Positions 57,521 through 64,000 of a DNA stretch of 64,000 bases are shown in pieces (position 1 is the first letter of the stretch; every line of letters starts with the position of its first letter). Made by a program: the position numbers and the translations under genes. Origin of the DNA: Pyxidicoccus caerfyrddinensis (lineage in GTDB: Bacteria; Myxococcota; Myxococcia; Myxococcales; Myxococcaceae); the NCBI RefSeq assembly GCF_010894405.1, contig NZ_JAAIYA010000024.1, forward strand, positions 81,876 to 145,875. Reading direction: 5' to 3'. A model generated the notes under the pieces. The model did not search any database, was not told the origin of the DNA, and worked only from the letters and a program-made list of their open reading frames with translations.

Positions 57521-58691
57521 GGGTCACCTCCTCCACTTCCGCGCCGCCCGCGTGCTGGCCGATTCGGAAGACGATGAACTCCGCGGGCTTCACCGGCGCC
57601 AGGCCGATGACCGCGAAGAGCTGCCCGGCGTCGATGGTCTCCTTCGTGTTCGTCTGCTCGTCGCACTGCACGAAGAAGGCCTCCTCCGGGGTGCGCCCCA
57701 TCAGCGCCCCGTCCCGCCACAGCCGCAGCAGGAAGGCGTGCGCGTCGCGCGCGAGGGACTTCCACAGCTTGGAGTCGTTCGGCTCGAACACCGACCAGTT
57801 GGTGCCCAGGGCGATGGACTCCTCCACGAAGTTGAAGAGCCGGCGCACGTTGATGTAGCGCCACTCGCTGTCGTCACCCGCCACCGTGCGCGCGCCCCAC
57901 ACGCGGATGCCGCCGCGCGGGAAGTAGCGGATGCAGTTGACGCCCACCTGGTTGAGCTCGCCCTGCTCCTCCGGCGTCACGTCGCGCACCAGCCGCAGGG
58001 CCCCACGTACGACTTCGTTGGCCGGAGCCTTGTGAACGCCGCGGGTGATGTCCGTGCGCGCGTAGATGCCCGCCATGTGGCCGGACGGCGGCACATTCAC
58101 GAGCGTCTTGCCGTCGCCCAGCGGGTCGGGCGTGGAGAACCACGGGTAGTAGAAGGCGCCGTAGCCCTGGTCTGACGTGCGGGGGCGGAGACCGCCGCCC
58201 GCGTCGCCGGTGGCCACCTTGGTGAGGCGTCCCACGTCGTCCACATCCTCGGGTGCGTCGAGGATGGCGAAGCGGTCTCGCATCTTCTCGCAGTGGGTGA
58301 GCAGCGCGTCCCAGGCGGGGGCGGTGGCGAAGCCTGGGGCGGCGACCATGGACACCTCGCTGATTTCCTCCAGCAAGGCCACGCCCTGGCGACGGCGCGC
58401 GTCGCCCACCAGGCTCTCGCTATCGCCGATGTTGACGATGAAGCAGCGCCGGCCGCCGTTGGCGAAGTAGCCGTACACGGCGCGCGCGAGCGGCGTGCTC
58501 GGTGTGCCGGGTGGGGCGAACTCCTTCACGAACTGGGCCCAGCCATTCACGGCGACGGCCTGCTGGAAGCGGGCGTCCGCGGCGGGTGCGCGGCCGATGA
58601 AGGCGGCGGTGGTGGTCCCCACGCCCTGGATGGAGCGGGACCCGCTGGGGACCTCCTCCACGTAGACGCCGGGTGTCAGGTAGTTCGGCAC
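57513..58691 (-). CDS. Contractile tail sheath protein of eCIS
   Basis: A 392-residue sheath protein. The N-terminus PNYLTPGVYVEEVPSGSRSIQGVGTTTAAFIG is a strong signature of Afp/Pvc-type and phage sheaths; the C-terminal half has NQVGVNCIRYFPRGGIRVWGARTV and WRYINVRRLFNFVEESIALGTNWSVFEPND, then a conserved tail-fold segment. It contracts to drive the tube through the target envelope. The start is GTG at 58691 with GGAGGAG upstream. A single sheath gene is present where Afp and Pvc have two or three. Confidence 0.93.
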   Translation of the reverse strand: MPNYLTPGVYVEEVPSGSRSIQGVGTTTAAFIGRAPAADARFQQAVAVNGWAQFVKEFAPPGTPSTPLARAVYGYFANGGRRCFIVNIGDSESLVGDARRRQGVALLEEISEVSMVAAPGFATAPAWDALLTHCEKMRDRFAILDAPEDVDDVGRLTKVATGDAGGGLRPRTSDQGYGAFYYPWFSTPDPLGDGKTLVNVPPSGHMAGIYARTDITRGVHKAPANEVVRGALRLVRDVTPEEQGELNQVGVNCIRYFPRGGIRVWGARTVAGDDSEWRYINVRRLFNFVEESIALGTNWSVFEPNDSKLWKSLARDAHAFLLRLWRDGALMGRTPEEAFFVQCDEQTNTKETIDAGQLFAVIGLAPVKPAEFIVFRIGQHAGGAEVEEVTHG

Positions 58692-58692
58692 G

Positions 58693-59379
58693 TCACTCCT
58701 CCTTCAGCAGCGGCAGGCGGATGAGCAGCGGCTGTGGCTCGGCGGCGAGCGCCTCCGGTCCCAGCGCGAGCACCTCCCCCTTCGCCCGCACCTCCAGCCG
58801 CCCCAGCGTGGCCACTGGCGGCACGCGGGGAAAACGAAAGCAGCCCTTCGCGTCGGTGCGCGTGGTGAGCTTCAGCGACGGCAGCTCCACCAGCGCGCCC
58901 GGAATGGGTATGTCGCCGGGGCCCACCACGCAGCCGAGCAGCGCCTCGGCCGGGACGGCCGTGGTGACGACGGGGAAGCGCACGCGGTGCACGACAGGCT
59001 GCGGGCGCTCGCGGCGCACGGGGACGCGCAGGCGGAAGCCAGGGCGCGGCGCGGCGCGGAGGCCGGCCCACACGGTGGTGGGGACGGGGGTGAGCTCCAC
59101 GTCGAAGTCGGACTCCTCCATGGCGGCGAAGACGAGCTCGCCGAGGAGGCGATGGGCGCTCTCGGGGGACTCGCCGCCGGCGGTGACGAGGTAGCAGACG
59201 GAGATTTGCAGGGGCGGACGGCCGCCGCCGCGCGCGGGCGGGGCGGGGCCCAGCTCGAGCAGGTACAGGCACACGCCGCGCTCGAGGGACTCACGGTCCG
59301 GCACCCCGAGGAACACGGGGACGTCACCGGCGATGCGGCCCACCCACGCTTTCATGCGTTGATCGACTTCGTCGATCAT
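58693..59379 (-). CDS. Pvc16/DUF4255-like cap protein, with a carboxypeptidase-regulatory-like domain
   Basis: A 228-residue protein, first gene of the eCIS operon. The N-terminal half (MIDEVDQRMKAWVGRIAGDVPVFLGVPDRESLERGVCLYLLELG ... RPPLQISVCYLVTAGGESPESAHRLLGELVFAAMEESDFDVEL) matches the Pvc16/DUF4255 family that caps the tube-sheath assembly. The C-terminal 80 residues (LLGCVVGPGDIPIPGALVELPSLKLTTRTDAKGCFRFPRVPP) look like a carboxypeptidase regulatory domain, a small beta sandwich. The sheath start is one base after its stop. The start codon is overlapped by a perfect 7-bp hairpin. Confidence 0.85.
   Translation of the reverse strand: MIDEVDQRMKAWVGRIAGDVPVFLGVPDRESLERGVCLYLLELGPAPPARGGGRPPLQISVCYLVTAGGESPESAHRLLGELVFAAMEESDFDVELTPVPTTVWAGLRAAPRPGFRLRVPVRRERPQPVVHRVRFPVVTTAVPAEALLGCVVGPGDIPIPGALVELPSLKLTTRTDAKGCFRFPRVPPVATLGRLEVRAKGEVLALGPEALAAEPQPLLIRLPLLKEE
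59361..59377 (-). promoter_or_regulatory. Hairpin overlapping the first start codon of the eCIS operon
   Basis: GATCGAC-TTC-GTCGATC is a perfect 7-bp inverted repeat. In the minus-strand transcript it begins at the third base of the start codon (59379-59377) and could mask it. It may be a coincidence of codons for Ile-Asp-Glu-Val-Asp. Confidence 0.35.
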
Positions 59380-59409
59380 CCGGTCCCCCCCAGGGTCCTG
59401 GGCCGGAGC

Positions 59410-59436
59410 TCACGGGCAGCGCCTCGCCGCCCGTGA
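59410..59436. terminator. Hairpin between the immunity gene and the eCIS operon
   Basis: An 8-bp perfect inverted repeat TCACGGGC/GCCCGTGA (59410-59417 and 59429-59436) sits in the 154-bp gap after the Imm52 stop and before the cap gene start at 59379. No U-tract on the minus strand, so it may be a terminator of the immunity gene or part of the operon leader. Confidence 0.4.
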
Positions 59437-59533
59437 TTTCCGGGAGGGCAAGGTGTCACCCGCCACCAGGGCGCAGGTAGTGACCCGCGGGGTCGAGGGA
59501 CGTCGGGACTTCAACAGGGAGGCGTGGGTGGGT

Positions 59534-60250
59534 TCACCCAGGCAAGGGCTGAAGCGGCTCCAGCAGTCCCGATTGCGCCAGCAGGCCCTGAACATGTGCC
59601 GCGAGTGCGACATGCGCCGGGTTGCTGGCTGTGAAGCGCTCGGGGGTGAGGATGACCAGTGTGCCCAGATCCTCAACAGGCTCGATACGAACAGGAGCGG
59701 GCAATGGAGGCACGCTCCCCCGCTCTCTCGAGAAGTACATGCCCCATCCCACGAATGTGCCTACCGCCGCGTCTTCCGACACCATGTCGCGATGAACCTC
59801 GGATGTGGCAACGCTCCACTCGGGCTCCCACGCAAGGGCCATGGCACGCAATACCTGGGCAACCATCGATGCGGAAAGGAGTCGTTCTGCAATCGGCCCC
59901 CGCATGGGAGGCGTCAGGATGCAGCAATCGACGACATAAGGTGAAGGAGAGCCGCAAGAGACGCTGACAACGCTGCTGGACTCGGACTCGCCGTTCCAGG
60001 CAGCAAAGGACACGTCCCCCCCACCTCTTCGGTACTTTTGCTTGTTGAAGAGCCCCAGCAGCGTCTCCGTGTCCGTCGTGAATTGACTCCGGAGCGCCGC
60101 ATCCCTGGAGTTTGCCTGCTCGAACCATCGGACAAGGGTTGGGTCCAGCGCAGCCAGGTGCCTCATGAAGACGGAGGCGCGCCGAGCGTACTCCTCCAAT
60201 GGTTCAGGGCGCCCGGGCCAATACGCTCCAACATAATAGTTCTCGACCAT
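59534..60250 (-). CDS. Imm52-family immunity protein (cassette 1)
   Basis: A 238-residue protein of the Imm52 family, the usual partner of Tox-REase-5 toxins. YYVGAYWPGRPEPLEEYARRASVFMRHLAALDPTLVRWFEQANSRDAAL is the family start; TLLGLFNKQKYRRGG and GTLVILTPERFTASNPAHVALAAHVQ complete it. It is encoded 12 bp after the toxin stop, matching the toxin-immunity order. It should bind and block the nuclease in the cytoplasm. It shares clear similarity with the cassette 2 immunity protein but with many substitutions. Confidence 0.85.
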   Translation of the reverse strand: MVENYYVGAYWPGRPEPLEEYARRASVFMRHLAALDPTLVRWFEQANSRDAALRSQFTTDTETLLGLFNKQKYRRGGGDVSFAAWNGESESSSVVSVSCGSPSPYVVDCCILTPPMRGPIAERLLSASMVAQVLRAMALAWEPEWSVATSEVHRDMVSEDAAVGTFVGWGMYFSRERGSVPPLPAPVRIEPVEDLGTLVILTPERFTASNPAHVALAAHVQGLLAQSGLLEPLQPLPG

Positions 60251-60262
60251 CTCACTCAGTCC

Positions 60263-61729
60263 CTACGGAGCCGGCGGGGTGTGCACGACCTTGATTGCGC
60301 CCAGGCCCTCTTTCCTGAAGAGCGCTCGCACGAAATCCGCGACCTCTCTCTCGGCGAAATGCCACTGCAGGGGTGTACCGCGTGCAGCTCGGCTCTGCCT
60401 TCTGGCTTGATTCACAATCTCCCGGAACCCCTGAAACCACCCTCCATTTTCCGCGGCATTGGGGATGAACTCTGAGTAACCGGGCCCTTTGGCCTCCAGC
60501 AAGACGCCATTCTTGAACCCATCGAAATCCACGTCGTCGATGACATAGACCTGCCCCTTGGGCGCCTGTGAAACTTGAGCCTGGTACTCACGTGCCGGCT
60601 CCTTCATGTATTCCTTGGCGGCCTTCCATTCTCCGGGGCCCCCAGAAGATGCAGTCCCGCCTCCGCCCCCCATGTTGGTCTGCTGAAGGATGATGGCCGC
60701 GCCGGGCCCGCCTCCCAGCACCGTGGCCGCCTGTCCCACCGGCAAAGAGATTCGCTCCATCACCAGCGCGCCCTCGGCGGACAGCGACAGCACCGGCACG
60801 GTGGCCTCCGCGCCGCGCAGTGCTCCCGTCAGGGTGCGTGTCACTCCGGAAGCAGCGCCCCACGTCGCGATGAGGTTGGTGGTCAGCTTGGACAGCGCCT
60901 TCACCTGCTCGCCCCGCGTCATGTGCCGGAAGCGCGCCAGGTACTCCGGTGACGAAGCCACCAGGGCCGCGAGCCCCGCCGGCAGGCTCCGTAGCCCCAC
61001 GACACTGTCCGTCGGATACGTCAGCAACTGTCCCAACGCGGCAACCAGCTCGACGAATGCCTCCTCCGCGCCATCCAGCGAGCGCCCCAGGTAGTCGGCG
61101 TCGTCATACACCTCGGCCAGCGCACCTCCGCCCGCGTCCTTCAACCGGTCGTCGAGAACGCGGAACGCCCCACCCTTCCCAGAGTAGAAGCGGCCCAGCT
61201 CGAACGGGCCCGCGCGGAAGCAACCGTCATTCCACTGCACCGGCTCCACGCGCTGCTGGGTACGGCCACTGCGAACCCAGGCCAGGCAGCCATCCGGCCG
61301 CAGCACGGCCACGTTGGCGAACCGCTCCACCCTTCGCAGCAGCTCCTCCCGGGACACCTCTCCGCTCGCCAGCACCTCACGCAGCAGGTGGCTCGCGGCA
61401 AGCCTTGGCGGAAAGGCGTCCAGCGTCACAGGCCGCGTTAGCAGTACCGCCAGCAGTCGCGCCGCCCCGTCCGGAGTCAGGCCCTCACCGCGAGGAGGCA
61501 GCGCATTCGCGGAGTCCAGCCCGGCAGCCACCAGCAACTGCTCGAAGGCATCCAGATTCACGGCAGCGAGCCTGGCCGGGCCCACCGAGTTCGCCATCGC
61601 CACCAAACTGCCTCGCTGGCGCGTACCGGCCCCATACCGAAGAACCCCATCGGCATCAGGCGTCGTGGGGACCGAGGCACAGCCCGCGACAGCGCACGCC
61701 ACCAACAGGCTCCATCCACACCGCATCAT
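60263..61729 (-). CDS. Lipoprotein polymorphic toxin with Tox-REase-5 nuclease domain (cassette 1)
   Basis: A 488-residue toxin. The N-terminus MMRCGWSLLVACAVAGC is a lipobox (Cys about 17), so the chain should be lipidated. About 20-350 is a helical, conserved leader/escort region (LLRRVERFANVAVLRPDGCLAWVRSGRTQQRVEPVQWNDGCF). The last 130 residues are a Tox-REase-5 nuclease: AREYQAQVSQAPKGQVYVIDDVDFDGFKNGVLLEAKGPGYSEF holds the D...E-x-K restriction-like active site, then QARRQSRAARGTPLQWHFAEREVADFVRALF. The immunity gene follows. Lipidated nuclease toxins in Myxococcus (SitA class) are passed by outer-membrane exchange; membership in that class is inferred. Confidence 0.88.
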   Translation of the reverse strand: MMRCGWSLLVACAVAGCASVPTTPDADGVLRYGAGTRQRGSLVAMANSVGPARLAAVNLDAFEQLLVAAGLDSANALPPRGEGLTPDGAARLLAVLLTRPVTLDAFPPRLAASHLLREVLASGEVSREELLRRVERFANVAVLRPDGCLAWVRSGRTQQRVEPVQWNDGCFRAGPFELGRFYSGKGGAFRVLDDRLKDAGGGALAEVYDDADYLGRSLDGAEEAFVELVAALGQLLTYPTDSVVGLRSLPAGLAALVASSPEYLARFRHMTRGEQVKALSKLTTNLIATWGAASGVTRTLTGALRGAEATVPVLSLSAEGALVMERISLPVGQAATVLGGGPGAAIILQQTNMGGGGGTASSGGPGEWKAAKEYMKEPAREYQAQVSQAPKGQVYVIDDVDFDGFKNGVLLEAKGPGYSEFIPNAAENGGWFQGFREIVNQARRQSRAARGTPLQWHFAEREVADFVRALFRKEGLGAIKVVHTPPAP

Positions 61730-61811
61730 GAAGCCTCCGTGCTTCGTCCTGGCGAACGTAGCAGGCCCGGTGGCGGCCTCGGCGCTGCTTCGTGAATGCG
61801 CCGTTCCGGAA

Positions 61812-61833
61812 GATGAAGCCCCCTGGCTTCATC
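61812..61833. promoter_or_regulatory. Perfect 9-bp hairpin between the cassettes
   Basis: GATGAAGCC-CCCT-GGCTTCATC (61812-61820 and 61825-61833) is a perfect 9-bp stem with a 4-base loop, in the 245-bp gap between the cassette 2 immunity stop (61975) and the cassette 1 toxin start (61729). It has no U-tract. It may be a terminator-like or leader structure separating the cassettes. The rest of the gap (61730-61974) shows no supported gene. Confidence 0.5.
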
Positions 61834-61974
61834 GCCTCGCTGTCGAAGCAGGCATTCAACCGGAGTGTCGTCGCACGTCCCGACCTGCCCTGGGTGAGCG
61901 ACTCCTCGCATGGGTCCTGCGTCTCGTAGAGCGTGTTGATATTGACTCCGCACCGCCGCGCTGAGGTGGGGCCT

Positions 61975-62700
61975 TCACACAGGTGCCGCTAACGGACTCA
62001 GCGGCCCGAGCAATCCCGCCTGCTCCAGCAGGTCCTGAACATGCGCCGCCAGCTCGACATGCTTCGGGTTGCTGGCAGTGAAGCGCTCGGGAGTGAGGAT
62101 GACCAGTGTGCCCTTGTCGCCCACGGGCTCCATGCGAACAGGGTCGGGCAACGGCGGCAACGTCCCCCGGCTGTGTGCGAAGTACATGACCCAGCCGACA
62201 AAGGTCCCCGCCTTGGAGCGCTTCAAGACTTCGTCCCTGTGAACCTGGGACGTGGCAATGCCCCACGCCGGCTCCCAGGCCAGGGCCATGGCTCGCAGGA
62301 CCTGCGTGAGCATGGCGGCCGACAGAACACGCTCCCGGGAAGCGCCCTCCGTGGGAAGGCTCAGGGTGCAGAGGTCTCCCAGGAGCGGGGAGGCAGAGCC
62401 ACAAGCGAGCCTGACCCCACTGCTGGAACCATCCGGCGCGCCATTCCAGGCGGAGAAGGCGATGCCGGCCTCATCGCGCCGGTACATCTTCTTCTTGAAC
62501 AGGCCCAGCAACGTTTCGGCGTCGGGAGTGAAACCCAGCTTGAGCGCCGCCGAACGGGAGTCCGCCTTTTCGAGCCACCGGGTAAAGGTCTCGTCAGCGG
62601 CGGCAAGCGAGCGAAAGAAGTGCGCGGCGCGCTGAGCATAAGACTCGAGTGTTTCGACCCGGCCGGGCCAGTACGTGCCTGCGTAGTACGTCTCAATCAT
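61975..62700 (-). CDS. Imm52-family immunity protein (cassette 2)
   Basis: A 241-residue Imm52 protein (248 residues if the start is the ATG at 62721). IETYYAGTYWPGRVETLESYAQRAAHFFRSLAAADETFTRWLEKADSRSAAL, LLGLFKKKMYRRDEA and GTLVILTPERFTASNPKHVELAAHVQDLLEQAGLL align with cassette 1. Start 62700 is preferred because it lines up with the cassette 1 start; the start at 62721 would make an ATGA overlap with the toxin stop, a common coupling device, and is a serious alternative. Confidence 0.82.
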   Translation of the reverse strand: MIETYYAGTYWPGRVETLESYAQRAAHFFRSLAAADETFTRWLEKADSRSAALKLGFTPDAETLLGLFKKKMYRRDEAGIAFSAWNGAPDGSSSGVRLACGSASPLLGDLCTLSLPTEGASRERVLSAAMLTQVLRAMALAWEPAWGIATSQVHRDEVLKRSKAGTFVGWVMYFAHSRGTLPPLPDPVRMEPVGDKGTLVILTPERFTASNPKHVELAAHVQDLLEQAGLLGPLSPLAAPV

Positions 62701-62717
62701 GCTTCGGATGACCCCTG

Positions 62718-64000
62718 TCATCGGACTGGCGTGAAAACCACCTTGATGTCGCCGAGCTCGCTCTCGCGAAGCATCGCTCTGACCGCGTCAGCGACCTCAC
62801 GCTCCGCGAAGTGCCACTCGATGGACGCGCCCATGGCTGCCTTGAACTGGCGTTCCGCCTGCTGAAGCATTCCGTCCGCACCTCGGAACCATGACCTGAA
62901 GCTCCCATTCTTGAGGAACTTTGCGTAACCCGGCCCCTTGGTCTCCAACAGCACGCCATTCGCATAACCATCGAACTTCACGCCCCGGACATTGTAGGCC
63001 AGCCCTTCGGGGGCTCCGGTGACCTGGGCCTGATACTCGCGCGAGGCCTGGCTCATGCTCTCGTTCGCGGTCTCCCACCGCCCTGGCCCCTCGGCAGGAG
63101 GCGACGCTCGGCTCCCAGTACGCGCCCGCTGAAGGATGATGGCCGCGCCGGGCCCACCGCCCAGGACCGTGGCCGCCTGGCCCACCGGCAAAGAGACCCG
63201 CTCCATCACCAGCGCGCCCTCGGCGGACAGCGACAGCACCGGCACGGTGGCCTCCGCGCCGCGCAGTGCGCCTGTCACCATGCGTGTCGCTCCGGAAGCC
63301 GCGCCCCACGTCGCGATGAGGTTGGTGGTCAGCTTGGACAGCGCCTTCACCTGCTCGCCCCGCGTCATGTGTCGGAAGCGCTCCAGGTACTCCGGTGACG
63401 AAGCCACCAGGGCCGCGAGCCCCGCCGGCAGGCTCCGTAGCCCCACGACACTGTCCGTCGGATACGTCAGCAACTGTCCCAACGTGGCAACCAGCTCGAC
63501 GAATGCCTCCTCCGCGCCATCCAGCGAGCGCCCCAGGTAGTCGGCGTCGTCATACACCTCGGCCAGCGCACCTCCGCCCGCGTCCTTCAACCGGTCGTCG
63601 AGAACGCGGAACGCCCCACCCTTCCCAGAGTAGAAGCGGCCCAGCTCGAACGGGCCCGCGCGGAAGCAACCGTCATTCCACTGCACCGGCTCCACGCGCT
63701 GCTGGGTACGGCCACTGCGAACCCAGGCCAGGCAGCCATCCGGCCGCAGCACGGCCACGTTGGCGAACCGCTCCACCCTTCGCAGCAGCTCCTCCCGGGA
63801 CACCTCTCCGCTCGCCAGCACCTCACGCAGCAGGTGGCTCGCGGCAAGCCTTGGCGGAAAGGCGTCCAGCGTCACAGGCCGCGTTAGCAGTACCGCCAGC
63901 AGTCGCGCCGCCCCGTCCGGAGTCAGGCCCTCACCGCGAGGAGGCAGCGCATTCGCGGAGTCCAGCCCGGCAGCCACCAGCAACTGCTCGAAGGCATCCA
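62718..64000 (-). CDS. Lipoprotein polymorphic toxin with Tox-REase-5 domain (cassette 2, 5' end outside window)
   Basis: The C-terminal 427 residues of a second toxin; the start lies beyond base 64000. The first 280 or so residues in the window are almost identical to cassette 1 (six amino-acid differences by direct comparison), then similarity falls sharply after GGGPGAAIILQ. The nuclease domain REYQAQVTGAPEGLAYNVRGVKFDGYANGVLLETKGPGYAKF keeps the D...E-x-K pattern (LETKGPGY), and ends IEWHFAEREVADAVRAMLRESELGDIKVVFTP. Its own immunity gene follows immediately. The missing N-terminus presumably holds the same lipobox as cassette 1. Confidence 0.85.
   Translation of the reverse strand, partial: DAFEQLLVAAGLDSANALPPRGEGLTPDGAARLLAVLLTRPVTLDAFPPRLAASHLLREVLASGEVSREELLRRVERFANVAVLRPDGCLAWVRSGRTQQRVEPVQWNDGCFRAGPFELGRFYSGKGGAFRVLDDRLKDAGGGALAEVYDDADYLGRSLDGAEEAFVELVATLGQLLTYPTDSVVGLRSLPAGLAALVASSPEYLERFRHMTRGEQVKALSKLTTNLIATWGAASGATRMVTGALRGAEATVPVLSLSAEGALVMERVSLPVGQAATVLGGGPGAAIILQRARTGSRASPPAEGPGRWETANESMSQASREYQAQVTGAPEGLAYNVRGVKFDGYANGVLLETKGPGYAKFLKNGSFRSWFRGADGMLQQAERQFKAAMGASIEWHFAEREVADAVRAMLRESELGDIKVVFTPVR

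Noticed and set aside
48060..59379. Complete prophage or type VI secretion system
   Set aside because: No capsid, terminase, portal, integrase or TssJLM/ClpV genes; the cap, LysM-tube and gene order are those of eCIS.

Overview
The window is high-GC DNA (about 70 percent by eye) with the gene content of a myxobacterium of the Myxococcus/Corallococcus/Pyxidicoccus group (Myxococcaceae). Support comes from many Ser/Thr and histidine kinases, including a giant Ser/Thr kinase-ATPase-histidine kinase hybrid and a Ser/Thr kinase ending in a TonB-like domain, many lipoproteins, MopE-type repeat proteins, and tandem Tox-REase-5/Imm52 cassettes. No rRNA, tRNA, insertion sequence or CRISPR array was seen. 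The assignment rests on sequence character and gene families, not on a database match.

Layout. 1-13.6 kb: metabolic and housekeeping genes. These are a DUF2270 membrane protein, NAD-type isocitrate dehydrogenase, a SUI1/eIF1-like protein, a VKOR-DsbA fusion with a cupin, YgfZ, a lipoprotein, ChrA, the tyrosine/homogentisate catabolic operon fah-maiA-hppD, a small secreted protein whose 3' end is tandemly duplicated, and a LysR regulator divergent from a saccharopine-dehydrogenase-like gene pair. 13.8-37.9 kb: signalling and secreted enzymes. These are the 1654-residue hybrid kinase, a PhcB-like methyltransferase, a lone MshEN protein, two tandem S9 peptidases, a Ser/Thr kinase-TonB protein, a secreted trypsin-like protease, three histidine kinases, a striking array of seven 20-bp perfect palindromes with 50/51-bp period, and serA. 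37.9-48 kb: an FAD-linked 2-hydroxyacid dehydrogenase convergent with serA, secreted and lipoproteins including an 11-repeat MopE-like protein, and paired paralogous membrane proteins.

48-59.4 kb (minus strand): a tightly packed operon, mostly with 1-14 bp overlaps, for an extracellular contractile injection system (eCIS). In transcription order it encodes a Pvc16-like cap protein, sheath, tube, a proline-rich protein, CIS_tube/LysM, VgrG-like spike, PAAR-like tip, gp25, baseplate J fused to a beta-propeller, a gpI-like tail protein, a membrane-spanning cysteine-rich protein and a small membrane protein. No AAA+ ATPase, tape measure or tail fibre gene is visible in the window. 59.5-64 kb: two tandem lipoprotein-toxin/immunity cassettes (Tox-REase-5 plus Imm52). 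Their N-terminal toxin halves are almost identical while the nuclease domains and immunity proteins have diverged. The second toxin runs off the right edge.

The most unusual elements are the palindrome array at 30.97-31.30 kb, the ATPase-less eCIS with its propeller fusion and membrane proteins, and the lipidated polymorphic toxins, which may be delivered by contact or outer-membrane exchange.
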